The notes below the pieces were generated by a model. The model did no database searches, was not told the DNA's origin, and saw only the letters and a program-made list of their open reading frames with translations. Positions 33,222 through 43,324 of a stretch of 64,000 nucleotides of DNA are shown here, piece after piece. Source of the DNA: Allodiplogaster sudhausi (taxonomy: Eukaryota; Nematoda; Chromadorea; Rhabditida; Diplogasteridae); contig CALZFC010000257.1 in assembly GCA_945643635.1 (NCBI GenBank), positions 1,241,001 to 1,305,000 on the forward strand, in the 5' to 3' direction. The position numbers and the translations under genes were made by a program. Numbering within the stretch: the stretch's first letter is position 1; each line of letters opens with the position of its first letter.

Positions 33222-33558
33222 CAAGAGCGAGAGAGAGAGCGGGAGAGAACGAGAGCGGGAGAGAGAGCCAGAGCGGGAGAGAGAGAGCGAGAGAGAGTGC
33301 GGGAGAGAGAGATAGCGTGAGGGAGAGAGAGAGAGAATTATACTTCGACTTTAAGAGAGCCTGAGTTATGTTACTTGCTAGGTAACACTGGAGTGCGGGA
33401 ACACAAGTATAGACGCGAGAAGACAAGTGTTTATCAAGGGGCTAAGGGCTCCTTTTATATGGTGAGGGATGGTGTACTTTCTTAAAGTTCACGGGGGCAA
33501 GTCAAATACAAAGGGGGATGATAATTCTTGGACGTGATATATTCCCATCTACATGACA
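33029..33558 (-). mobile_element. Ty3/gypsy 3' LTR
   Basis: On the minus strand the block begins TGTCATG and ends CATGACA, giving 7-bp inverted termini in TG...CA form. A purine tract (CAGGGAGG) lies immediately upstream, as expected of a polypurine tract. A TATA-like CATATAAAAGG lies about 95 nt inside, in promoter position. The downstream half is a CT-rich minisatellite (33115-33340). No second LTR is visible in the window, so the target duplication cannot be tested. Confidence 0.7.
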
Positions 33559-34690
33559 CCTCCCTGAAGTACAACATCCTCACGGCGTAGAGTTCGACCC
33601 TAGGAATAGGTCTCTGCACTGACAACCTCGGCATAAGAACAACGAGGAAGGAGTTCAAGGCAAAGCCTCTACGTCTCCTTGATAATCATCAGAGTTCGGC
33701 AAGGCCTACGTCTCTGGACACAAACACCATACCTTGTATCGGACAAGGAGGAAGTTCGAGAAGAAACTTCTCTACCATTCATTGAGCAGCAATTGTCTTG
33801 AGAACGGCGACTACACAATAGCAACTGGAACATGGTATCATTCTCTTCAGAGGGTCGTTAGCCAGCCAAGCGTGCGAGGCATATCAGCGACGCGGCGATC
33901 CTTGGCGTGGGCGCTGGCTGATTTCGGACGCACCTCACAACGTGACTTTCGAGACCGTTTCTTCTTCTCCAATGACACGCTCACATCCGTTCCTCGGAAG
34001 GGGCCATGAGTAGAGTCGGTGGTTGCTGTGTATCGCACATTTCTGTACCGTTCTGGCGGAACACCTTTGTTCGCTCGTTGGCTGACACGGACAGTGGGAG
34101 GCTGAGGCGGCGAAGCTTTCTTGATCGGATTCTTCGGGGGCGCTCGAGGCACCACGCTCGTTGCCGGCCTCGGTCCGTTCAAGTTCTGTCGGATCGGAGC
34201 CAAGTTCCATCTCGGTTATACGGGTGCAGCAGGGCGATGGAATACCATAGTCTGACGACGGTTCGTGTTCGTGGCAAGCGGCTGCTTCTGGGGAATTGTC
34301 GTACTCCCCGAATTCACAATTCGGTCGGAAATCGCTGCGAGTTCCTCCCAGGTAATCTTGAATTTCTTCTTCATCTGGTCAGCATGGCATTTGCGCGAAC
34401 CACGACCGTAGTGCACTTGGTATGTGTTCTCTCCGATCACTTCCGTAACGATTCCAGGAATCCACTTATCGTCGCCACCCGTGAAATTCATTATGTATAC
34501 TTCTTCTCCCACCTCGAACGTCCGAGCCTTAGACTTCTTGTCGTAGTTGCGAGTCATGTTCTGTTTGTACTTCCGGGTAACGTCTTGTTGGTTTGGTACT
34601 TGACCAATTCGTCCGGGCAACAGATCCAATGACATGCGCTGTTGTCTGCCCATCAGGCATTCGGCGGGACAGCCTAGACCTGGACCTCTG
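33559..34690 (-). pseudogene. Ty3/gypsy pol fragment (integrase C-terminus)
   Basis: The minus-strand frame from about 34690 to 34216 carries CPAECLMGR, RYKQNMTRNYD-like spacing, the integrase C-terminal pattern (FEVGEEVYIMNF; KWIPGIVTEVIG; YQVHYGRGSRKCHADQ) and MKKKF. The last part continues in another frame (33847-34203) with the typical pol tail RVSQRANKGVPPERY, so at least one frameshift is present. Protease, reverse transcriptase, RNase H and the integrase core are missing, and gag-like sequence follows directly upstream. It is a dead, internally deleted copy lying just 5' of the LTR. Confidence 0.75.
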
Positions 34691-34780
34691 CTTCCTCACG
34701 GACCGTTACTTCGACGGCATCTCCGTGAACAATGGGAGCCGCAACAAGCCATCTCTGTCTCTCTCACGTGGTAAAGTGGG

Positions 34781-35290
34781 TTAAAAGGGATTTAAGAGGG
34801 TTTGGTCGAGTCGTGGAGTTGTCGTCGTATAGCTAGCTTGTCGAGAGCCAAGGGACCACCCTTGGCACAGATCGACGTTCAGCATTTCGAGCGATTCGAC
34901 CTGGGGACTGGCGAAGTCGATTTTGCCCACCGGGTATTCGTCTTGCTTGTCACCGGTTTCTTGGTCAACCCAGTTTGCCCTTCGCTGAGGAGCAAGTGTG
35001 CCGTGTGGGAGCGATGATGTCTTCACTTGTTCCAAATTCGATCCGACCGTCTCAATTGCAGTAGCGGTCTAGACCAGCTTTGCGAAATTGGCGTCGGACA
35101 GTTCCACCAGTCGTTTCCGGATTTCATCGAAACGGATTCCACCAACGAATGCCATGCAGAGCATCATGTCGTTGGGATCCTTGACGTTGGCGAAGTCGCA
35201 TGTGCGTGCTTTCTTCTGGAGCTCGAGCGCGAATGCTCGGATGCTCATGGCGTCAGGCTGAGTCGAACGCATCAATGCGACTCGGTTAGG
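34781..35290 (-). pseudogene. Ty3/gypsy gag fragment
   Basis: The segment 35069-35275 reads AFALELQKKARTCDF, LCMAFVGGIRFDEIRKRL and VELSDANFAKLV. This matches the usual gypsy gag pattern (cysteine-aspartate-phenylalanine, then an F-GI--IRKRL motif). The frame stops there. A second frame (34781-35035) continues with ANWVDQETGDKQDEYPVGKI. No zinc knuckle is seen. It is truncated at the 5' side by CT-rich sequence; no primer-binding site or 5' LTR was found. Confidence 0.6.
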
Positions 35291-35498
35291 AAAAAACCCG
35301 GGTGCCTACGGGTCATTAAATTCGATTTCTTGATGTTTTCTGATCTCGCATCAGCGCACAGGCACTTCCGTGTGCTGATTCACTGGCCGGCTTCCCTCTC
35401 CGTAACTGACAGGAGGCTGCCGGAAGGGCTGGCCTGCCCGCCATTGGAGTTCGCCTGTCTGTCAATCTGTCTCTCTCTCTCCCTCGTTCTCTCTCTCG

Positions 35499-35531
<33 letters not shown>

Positions 35532-35535
35532 CTCC

Positions 35536-35760
35536 ACAGGCAGCAGCACTACACTGAACGAAAACAATTAACACATTACCACTTATCAAGAGAGAGTTAG
35601 ACTAGATGGACTTCAGCGTTTGGTAGTTAATTAAGTAGTAAAGTAGTGAACGTATGCTTATGATTGAGACTAAATAAGCTGCGAATGCAGAAAGAATGAA
35701 CTGCAAGTGACGAAAATCCGACAACTTTGAGCAAATGTTGTCTCTCAATCAGACTTGACT
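35536..35760 (+). repeat. Duplicated flank, copy 1
   Basis: AGCACTACACTGAACGAAAA, TATCAAGAGAGAGTTAGACT, TTTGGTAGTTAATTAAGTAG, GATTGAGACTAAATAAGC and GAATGAACTGCAAG recur in the same order at 36197-36400. Each copy is preceded by a CT array (35468-35530 and 35866-36190). Confidence 0.8.
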
Positions 35761-35865
35761 ACACGTGAAGCTTCACCGTTTGGAAATGGTTTTTATTCTT
35801 CATAATAATTGACTCTGCATAACAATATAAGATCCTGAATAATATAACTGCAAAGACTTATGGTG

Positions 35866-35869
35866 AATA

Positions 35870-35909
<40 letters not shown>

Positions 35910-35969
35910 CTCCTCGTTCTCTTACCCTCTCTTTCAGTCTCTCTCTATCTCTCTCTTTCTCTCTCTCTG

Positions 35970-36018
<49 letters not shown>

Positions 36019-36190
36019 CTCTATCGCTCTCTCTCTCTCTCTCACTTTCTTTCTCGTTCTATCTCTCTATCTCCCTATCTCTCCCTCTGTCTGTCTCTCT
36101 CTCTCACTTTGTCTCTCTCCCTCTATCTCATTCTGTCTATCTCTCATTCACTCACTCTCTCTCTCTCTCTCTCTCTGTCTGTCTTTCTCT
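35866..36190 (+). repeat. Long interrupted (CT)n array
   Basis: About 320 nt of CT with scattered TTTCT, TATCT, TGTCT and CACTCT interruptions. It lies between the two duplicated flanks. Confidence 0.95.
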
Positions 36191-36196
36191 CCTCAG

Positions 36197-36425
36197 CAAG
36201 CAGCGAACACTACACTGAACGAATGCAATTAGCACATTACAGCTAATCAAGAGAGATTCGGACTTCACCGTTTGGTAGTTAATTAATTATTGAAGTAGTG
36301 AAATCAAGCGCATCATTGAGACTAAATTAACCGAATGCAGTATGAATGAACTGCAAGAGATGAAAGACGACAATTTTGAGAAAAATACTGCCTTACAATC
36401 TCTCTCTCTCTCTCTCTCTGTCTTT
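36197..36425 (+). repeat. Duplicated flank, copy 2
   Basis: Counterpart of 35536-35760 with more divergence, ending in its own short CT run at 36398-36425. The pair suggests tandem duplication of a unit made of CT array plus flank. Confidence 0.75.
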
Positions 36426-36510
36426 CTCAAGCGCGCGCTCGCGACCTTAACATAGCTTCATGCCGACCTCCGTTATCACTTGGCTATCATTCTTCCGCAT
36501 GCAGTCGCGG

Positions 36511-36612
36511 GGTGCGGGTGGTGTAGTGGTCTAAAGCGCGCGCGCTGGGAAAATGCGAAAATGGGTGGTGGCTTGGCTGGGTACGGGTTCGGTTCCGCGC
36601 GGGCGCAAAACT
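36511..36612 (+). ncRNA. Decayed tRNA-like unit (possible SINE head)
   Basis: An A-box-like GTGTAGTGGTCTAAAGCGC (about 36521-36539) and a B-box-like GGTTCGGTTCC (36586-36596) lie 47 nt apart, followed by CGCGCGGGCGC. The spacing is wide, the acceptor ends do not pair and only about 3 bp of the T stem are regular, so it is not a working tRNA. It could be the pol-III head of a tRNA-derived SINE. No other copy is seen in the window. Confidence 0.4.
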
Positions 36613-36776
36613 CCCTCTCTGCTTACAGGTTCACCGTCGTCCACGCCAACTCCACTACGCAAATCAGGTCAGTGATATTTCAATCAATTTTGCGTTTTTT
36701 AACAACCTTTTTCATTAGTAGTTTCTTCTTTATTAATGAAATTATAACAAAAGAAGTATTTAATACAACTAAACCA

Positions 36777-36977
36777 CAAAAATTGAGAAATTTTCGCCTA
36801 TTTACATGGTTCCAGCCATATTTTAAGTAGAATAGGGAAGGAGAGAGAAGCAGACAGCGAGAGATAAGCAGGGAAAGAAGAGATATTGAAAGAAAGAGAG
36901 AAAGAAAGAGAGAGAGAGAGAGACGAAAGAGTGAAAGAAATGGCCAAAAACGAGGTTCAGGCCGCGTTCTCCTTAGC
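36777..36977 (-). repeat. Inverted copy of 1-203
   Basis: Reverse complement of the first 203 nt, including the GA-rich centre and the GGCCTGAACCTCG block. It continues on the far side into sequence that would lie upstream of the window start in the other copy. Confidence 0.8.
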
Positions 36978-36987
36978 TGCGAAAATA

Positions 36988-37040
36988 CCGTTGCCGCAAC
37001 GGTTTGCCGTTTTTTGACCAGCGGTTTGCGGCAACGGTTA
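36988..37040. repeat. Hairpin with CCGTTGCCGCAA arms
   Basis: CCGTTGCCGCAA (36988-36999) and TTGCGGCAACGG (37026-37037) are perfect 12-bp inverted repeats around a 26-nt loop. Downstream, ACGGTAAATACC occurs twice (about 37058 and 37087). Confidence 0.6.
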
Positions 37041-37229
37041 TTATTTGCGAATTAGTACGGTAAATACCCTTATGTCGGATTTCAACGGTAAATACCGTAG
37101 CCAAAACAGTAGTTTTTTATGGTATTTTTTCTTGTGTGAAGAAGAAGGAATCAATTTAAATTACATTATTTAATTAAATTAACAGTTTTAAAGTTTGTAT
37201 CTTACAAATTCACTTATTATATAAGGGCT

Positions 37230-37620
37230 ACAAACTGACCATCAAAGACCAATAAAAATGGAATCGAATTGAGCGCTACATGCGACATTAAACCGTCGGC
37301 ACTAATAAATTGCAACTCAATTTGTCTTTATTCTTGTCTAGTTCTACACGATTCTCTACTTCTTATGCGAACACACACACATTCTTCTGGTTTATATGCA
37401 TGATAATATCTTTAAAAAAACTATTTTATATGGTATAGAAGGTGATCGAAAAATTCTAGTTCGTGCGAACTATTTTATGAAATCAAAGAAAACACATATT
37501 CTTATCATTGGTTAAAAAACAACTTTTCACCATCTTCAAAATCTGACTCTTGCAAGCGAATTCCGATGGTTTATGATGATAAATATGGTCATAAACAGCA
37601 GATGAAGTTAATTCGTGGAC
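37230..37620 (+). repeat. E and B fragments
   Basis: A weak E (GCGCTACATGCGACATTAAACCG) at 37265-37320. B body and core (TTTTATGAAATCAAAGAAAAC; GCAAGCGAATTCCGATGGTT) at 37470-37620. Confidence 0.5.
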
Positions 37621-37698
37621 GTCATGATCTTCAAAACAAATTTAGTAAATTGTTAATCTTAATTCTGTTTTTTTCATAAACAACACTGTAAAAAAAAT

Positions 37699-37990
37699 TA
37701 TCTCTCTCTCTCTCTCTGCATTTCTCTTTCGCTCTCTCATACTCTCTCTCCCTCCCTCTCTTACTCTCTTTCTCCCTTTCACTTGAATGGCAGATTTGTC
37801 TTTAATGTACCCACTCTCCTTTCTCATCGCTATCTAATCAGGAGGAGGCCATATATTTGAGGGAGCGTTCTTCATTATTTCTCACGATCATAATTGAGAT
37901 CCGGTTTAAGTTTCATTGTAATTTTTGTTCCTTGTGTTTTGATTTACTCAATCACTTTCATTGCCCTACTTTCCGTATATTTGATGTCCA

Positions 37991-38033
<43 letters not shown>

Positions 38034-38060
38034 TTGCGCTCTCTCTCTCTCAATCACTCA
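37699..38060 (+). repeat. CT arrays
   Basis: CT-rich runs at 37699-37780 and a pure (CT)n at 37990-38055, separated by unremarkable AT-rich sequence. Confidence 0.85.
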
Positions 38061-38284
38061 TTTCACAGTAGAGATCTCAACTCGAAATTATCTTCGACTC
38101 TAAATCAATAAATGCTCATGTCCTCTGCGGCGGCTGATGGAACTTCTTTTTGCTCAGACGGATCTCCTTTCCTTACACGAGCACACTCTCATTTACTTTG
38201 TGTACGAACACCAAAAATAATATAATATTTTTCGGTGAATTTTGTCTTGCATTTTGCATGAATCATTAATTACTCACTCAGCTA

Positions 38285-38368
38285 TCGTAATTGGTGTAAC
38301 CAAGCAAGAGAGATTGAAGGTGATGGCTATCTATCACCTTCTAGCGCACTTTTTGGGACTTGTTCAAT
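38285..38368 (+). repeat. Fragment of the 48.4/55.3-kb gene-like repeat
   Basis: ACCAAGCAAGAGAGATTGAAGGTGATGGCTATCTATCACCTTCTAGCGCA matches the segment at about 55300-55350 and, inverted, 48430-48480. It leads into a GA array (38375-38500). Confidence 0.65.
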
Positions 38369-38539
38369 CTAAAAGAGCGAGAGAGAGAGAGGGAGAGAGG
38401 GAGGGAGAGGGAGAGGGAGAGGGAGAGAGATAGAGAGCGATAAAGAGAGAAAGAGCGGGAGAGAGGGAGAGAACGGGGAGAGAGAAAGACAGGAAGAGCA
38501 AATGGAGAACATAGAAATCGCAAAAGACGATTTGCTAAG

Positions 38540-38605
38540 CGAATTCTGCCCGGTGGTTTCTATTGAAGTTGCCTCAATAATAGCAATAGTCAATGCGGAA
38601 TAACC
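38540..38605 (+). repeat. Module D core
   Basis: GAATTCTGCCCGGTGGTTTC, then TTGAAGTTGCCTCAATAATAGCAATAG. The same order occurs at 11765-11825. Confidence 0.65.
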
Positions 38606-38896
38606 GATCGTCAGACGAATAAAACAAAACAATATGAGTGTGTTAGCCAATTAAAACAGAATATGGTAACTGAATCGATAAAAACAAGGAATTGGGAATA
38701 GAACGTGCAGTACTGTAAGAAAGTCGAGACAAACAGCAATAATTGTTTATGCAAACTGACAACGGGGCACTGGCCAAAGTGACATTCTGGAAAGATGGAA
38801 TTATTTTTCTCTTTCCATTTTAGTTTTTTTTCCTTCTATCACTTTTTTAGATGAATATTATATACACATTTACAGATCAATTGCAAATAGTCTAAC

Positions 38897-39003
38897 AGCA
38901 ATATAAAATTATTATGCAAGCAATATAAAATTCTCCTACAAGCAATATAAAATTCTCCTACAAGCAATATAAAATTCTCCTACAAGCAATATAAAATTAT
39001 CCT
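38897..39003 (+). repeat. 22-bp minisatellite
   Basis: Five consecutive units, each beginning GCAATATAAAATT. The spacer CTCCTACAA is identical in the three central units and TATTATGCAA / ATCCTGATT at the edges. Confidence 0.9.
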
Positions 39004-39229
39004 GATTGCTACGGTTTACATTTTATGTGAATTAATTTTACTTTTTTAATGATTTAGGGAACACGGCAACGAAGCAATTGCATAAGCGTGGAGGAAAATC
39101 TCGTTTCGACAATTTCAGCGCAGTTAGTGTGAACAATATTTAGGTATGTACCTCCCAAAGAACGTTCTTTCTATCGGGCAGTGGTTGAAGCAGGAAAAAA
39201 GTAGCTGCGGTAGAGACAGAATGACGTTG

Positions 39230-39236
39230 CTGAGAA

Positions 39237-39279
<43 letters not shown>

Positions 39280-39290
39280 GAGAGGGATTT

Positions 39291-39330
<40 letters not shown>

Positions 39331-39500
39331 GAGAGGGATAGAGAAAGAGAGAGAGAGAAACAGCAGAAAAAGAAGAATCCGCAGAGGCTGACCATGAGCC
39401 TATATTTGTTCTGCGCCTTGACACCAGGTGGTTTGTGTTGGTCCGATTTCAGTATAAGTTGATCTGAACAATTGTTATTCGATAGCTGGAATAAACGTGC
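39230..39500 (+). repeat. GA array and C core
   Basis: (GA)n at 39235-39360 made of two near-identical 56-nt blocks (each ending GAGGAAGAGAGGGAT), followed by a C core (TTGACACCAGGTGGTTTGTG) at 39405-39490. Confidence 0.7.
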
Positions 39501-39609
39501 GACTTAAAGATAAATGTAGAAAGAGAAATAGAGAAGCGATGACGTCAGCCACAGCGACTGGCTCCAATGTGCAGACCTGGCTACCCCATAGAAAAAAAAT
39601 ATTAGTTAT

Positions 39610-40200
39610 AACTCAATTCAGACGCCGCGTCGTGTGCGACTTCTTCGGCGCGAAGAGACGAGGGACGGCAACCACTGGCCGAGCAGATGGCCGATGGCGG
39701 CATCTCTTTGATGTCCGCTTCTTCTTCTCCTCACTCTCTTCGAAATGCGACGACATTGATGTGACATTTGCCTTGCATATTTGTTTTAATATTTTAATAG
39801 AAAATTTTTTATATTGTTTAAAAGATTAAAAAAAAGACCTTAAGAGGAACTCAAAAATGCAATTTTCTTTAAAAAAAAACTAAATTCTTAATGTCGCTGT
39901 TAATATCCTGATGCCGACTAATGTTCAAGAGTAAGTAATGTTTACAAATTAAATTGCGCTATTTGGTGGTTTTGTGCCGAATGTATGCCTCATTTCAAGT
40001 CAATTTCCATGTGCTTCGATGGTGCTTGCATAGGAGTAATATGGAAGAAAAACAATAAAAGAGAAATTGAAAAGAAAGAACTTTAAGATTGCGTACTTAA
40101 GATTATAAATTTAATTTAATTAATTTAATTAATATAAGTTTCAAGAGGACCTTTTTTGTTACCTCGGGTTTACGGCCAAAGACGTTGTGTTATAAATCAA
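39610..40200. repeat. P, E and R modules
   Basis: P on the minus strand (GGCGGCATCTCTTTGATGTC; CGACATTGATGTGACATTTG) at 39610-39790. E (TTTGGTGGTTTTGTGCCGAA) at 39950-40015. R (GAACTTTAAGATTG; ACCTTTTTTGTTACCTCGGG) at 40045-40200. A GA array follows at 40243-40290. Confidence 0.6.
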
Positions 40201-40241
40201 GTAGCCATTCTCAAAAGAATGGTTACTTGAAACAAAGCAAG

Positions 40242-40272
<31 letters not shown>

Positions 40273-40494
40273 TGAAGAAAGAGAAAGATAAAGAAGCGGA
40301 AAGAGAGAGCAAGCGAAATGGAGAAATATTAACATCATTAATTCGGTGAAACTTCTAACTTTTGCTGATTACAAGACCAAGGAGGAACAGACTACTTAGG
40401 TTCAGAGTAAATTACTTTTTTTTAAATAATGACAAGCAGAATGACCAGAGCCAATTATAACTTTTCTTGCTTCAAGTGATAAGTGCCTTAAGAA

Positions 40495-40640
40495 ATTATC
40501 AGCAAATCAAACTTCATCTCCTTTTAATGACCATATTCAGCAACATAAACCACCGGGATTCTATTGCAAGAGTCAGAATTAGGGAGAAAATATCTTTATT
40601 TTTATTCTTTCCAAAAAATATGTTTTTTTTTTAATTTAAT
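40495..40640 (-). repeat. Module B copy
   Basis: On the minus strand TTGCAATAGAATCCCGGTGG, GTTGCTGAATATGGTCATTA and GGAGATGAAGTTTG. Confidence 0.7.
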
Positions 40641-40841
40641 AAAATAGTCTGCACGAGCATGAATTTCTCGCTCAACATCGAAATCAATTCAAAACAAATT
40701 GACGCAAATTGGAATAATAATAAATTAAAAGAAAGACCAAATGATTTATAACATTGAGAAGTGCAGAATCGTGTGGAGGAAAAAAAGCTGCGGCATGGAC
40801 ACTTGACGTCATTTGGAGTTTACTACTACTTAAGTTGCTAT

Positions 40842-40875
40842 ATTTCAATGACTCATTGAAATGAGTCATTGAAAT
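40842..40875. promoter_or_regulatory. 16-bp-arm palindrome with paired TGACTCA sites
   Basis: ATTTCAATGACTCATT (40842-40857), spacer GA, then its exact complement (40860-40875). Each arm holds an AP-1/bZIP-type heptamer (TGACTCA and TGAGTCA). Regulatory function is only inference, since the surroundings are repeats. Confidence 0.35.
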
Positions 40876-40917
40876 GAACGTGCAAGGACAATGAAATTAT
40901 GAATGAAAAAGCGCGAG

Positions 40918-40919
40918 GG

Positions 40920-40958
<39 letters not shown>
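40918..40958 (+). repeat. (GA)n microsatellite
   Basis: A short, almost pure GA run. Confidence 0.9.
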
Positions 40959-41174
40959 AGGGAGTGACAGCGATTTATCTTGTAATTTAAATTAAATTAT
41001 GTATCTAACCGATTATTGGAGCACCGACAATCAGAACGGAAAAGCAATTGAATTCTAATGAGCAATCCACGCTGCAGCAAACCGCCATATAGCGCATTTC
41101 AATACTCTTTCATTACTTATTCCAGTAACATGTGTGTTGGGAGAAAGGTCAGTTGCAGATATGAAATTTTTTTT

Positions 41175-41455
41175 TACTTCATCTCATTTTCAAGAATATT
41201 TTTGTTTGAATTCACAAAATATTCTGAAATCTCTAGACGGATGTAAGAGGCTGTCTTTTGGAAAGGGGAAACAAATAGCAGAGAGAGAAGGAGAGAGAGA
41301 GAAAAGAGGGAAGAGAGAAATCTGAAGATATAGACAAAAGAGGGAATTTGAGACATGAGAACATAGAGAGCATAATGTGAGAGAGAGAGAGCGAACGTTA
41401 AAAATCGAGTGTCATGGATATCTTCAACTTGCAGGAATCAGATAAGGAAGAAGAA
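41175..41455 (+). repeat. Module Q copy
   Basis: Direct repeat of 1774-2045, with the same unique flanks around a GA-rich centre. Confidence 0.7.
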
Positions 41456-41522
41456 GAAAAAAAAACATCAATTCGGTAAAACTGAAAACCTTTGATGATT
41501 ACGAGCCGAGTGGCTTGTTGTT

Positions 41523-43050
41523 AGCCTCCCCTTGGCGGCGACGACCACGCGCGGAACACGAGAAGGGTTTTGGTCAACCACGACTATGACGTCTCATCGA
41601 GCTCGAACGCTTCGAACGCACGAGATGGCGGAGGAGGAAGATTATGAGGAGAGGAGAGAGTGGGAGGAGAAGCGATCGACGAGAGAGCATCGGATAGGGG
41701 AGAGAGGAGAGAAGCAGACGACACCGGATCGTACTAAATCACTACTTTGCTGAAGCGTTCAGGTAGATGAATCTTTAAAATCATAATTGTCAGTTGCCAA
41801 TATTCCGTTGGAGAGTTGCTTATATGAATTTTTTTTTAAATTATGTCTGGCGGGCAGTTTCCTCTTGGCATATCGTCTCTTCCTACTCCCTTCTTTCCCT
41901 TTCTCTTTCTACTCTCTCTCTCTCTCTCCCGCTCTCCTCCCCGTCTTGTTCACTCTCTTCCTCTTCTTCAGTCTCTCCTCCATCCTCGTCAAAATCGACT
42001 GATTTCCAAAGAATTATTGATTGATTTCCAGAAATATGCCTTTGCCCGATCTCAGTATAACTTGATGCGAATAATTGTGATTCGTAGATGACAATTAGAA
42101 ATAAAGGCCTCCGAAGCTTCCGCACACGAATTAGCGATCTCAACAAATGAAGAGAGCTTATGGAGGAATGATGCAACGATAAACCGCCGTAGAGTATAAA
42201 AATGAGACTTATTACTCAAGAAAAACAAAGAGAGCGAATCGCTGCCAAGAAAACGTTGACTTTATATGATGAATCTCTGTAAGGGAAAAGCACCGTGCAG
42301 CCTCACTTTGTATGAAGACGAGGCAGAGAGATGCATATCATACGAGAAGACATTCTTAGATTCGCTGACAGCTTGGTTACAATAAAAACGAAATCACAGT
42401 CTTTTCTTGTTGAGTCCCTCTAATTTGCATGTTCTCTCGTAGTTTTATTTGAGAAAACGAACGACAATTATTTCGCTTGTCCTATTTGGTTGCAGCAGCG
42501 TTTTAGTGAGCACCTACATAGAACTAGGTTTTACGGAAACAATTGTTTAAAAAAAAAACAAATTTTTTCGTATATTTTGTGTCATGAGCAGCATAATTCA
42601 CGAAATGTAAGAGGCCAAACTGTTTCGAAATAAAATATATTATTATTGCCGCGTGCTCACAAAGTAGAAGAGTGCGTGCTCGCATGAGGATTGGAGAACA
42701 GGGTTTGCAAAAAGAAGTTCCATCAGCCGGCCGCAGAGGACACTTGACGTTACATGAGCATTCTTGGATTTGGTGCCTACGAAAATTACGTCTTGAGATT
42801 TCCACGACGAAACGTGCAAGGACGGTGAAATGAGTTGGTGAGAGAGCGAGAGAGAAAAGTTGATTGAAACTATAAGAAGATCACGTGCTTTAATAATGAA
42901 TTATGAGCATAACCAGCTCAAAATATAGCCATTGTGTTAATAATTCAATGCATTTTCCCATATCATATTCGTATTAGAACTGGCAGCTCTTAATGGGCTT
43001 GAAAATATACTTGATAAATTAGCTCCTGGTCGTATTTATTCCTGCAATGC
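41523..43050 (+). repeat. 1.53-kb direct duplication, copy 1
   Basis: Nearly identical to 43325-44850 (offset about 1800). A few substitutions were found, for example at 42313, 42691 and 42992. Contents: a GC-rich H-like block (41523-41750), the acidic H frame on the minus strand (41883-42060), the tail of a C core (42050-42095), an A core (42245-42340, minus), and the N-J joint end (CTCCTGGTCGTATTTATTCC). Its first 230 nt may be derived from coding sequence (arginine/glutamate-rich frames), but no family is recognisable. Confidence 0.9.

Positions 43051-43324
<274 letters not shown>

Noticed and set aside
34006..34632. 208-codon plus-strand frame
   Set aside because: It is antisense to the gypsy integrase tail, whose minus-strand frame matches known family patterns; the plus frame matches nothing.
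35027..35557. 176-codon plus-strand frame
   Set aside because: Antisense to gypsy gag and then CT-array translation.
35860..36246. Long frame of S/L residues
   Set aside because: Pure translation of the CT array; the same applies to similar frames at 27402-27893, 33079-33426, 50616-51020, 56067-56603, 60152-60547, 61134-61409 and 62103-63534.
38897..39003. CRISPR-like array
   Set aside because: A short 22-bp minisatellite without variable spacers, in a eukaryotic genome.
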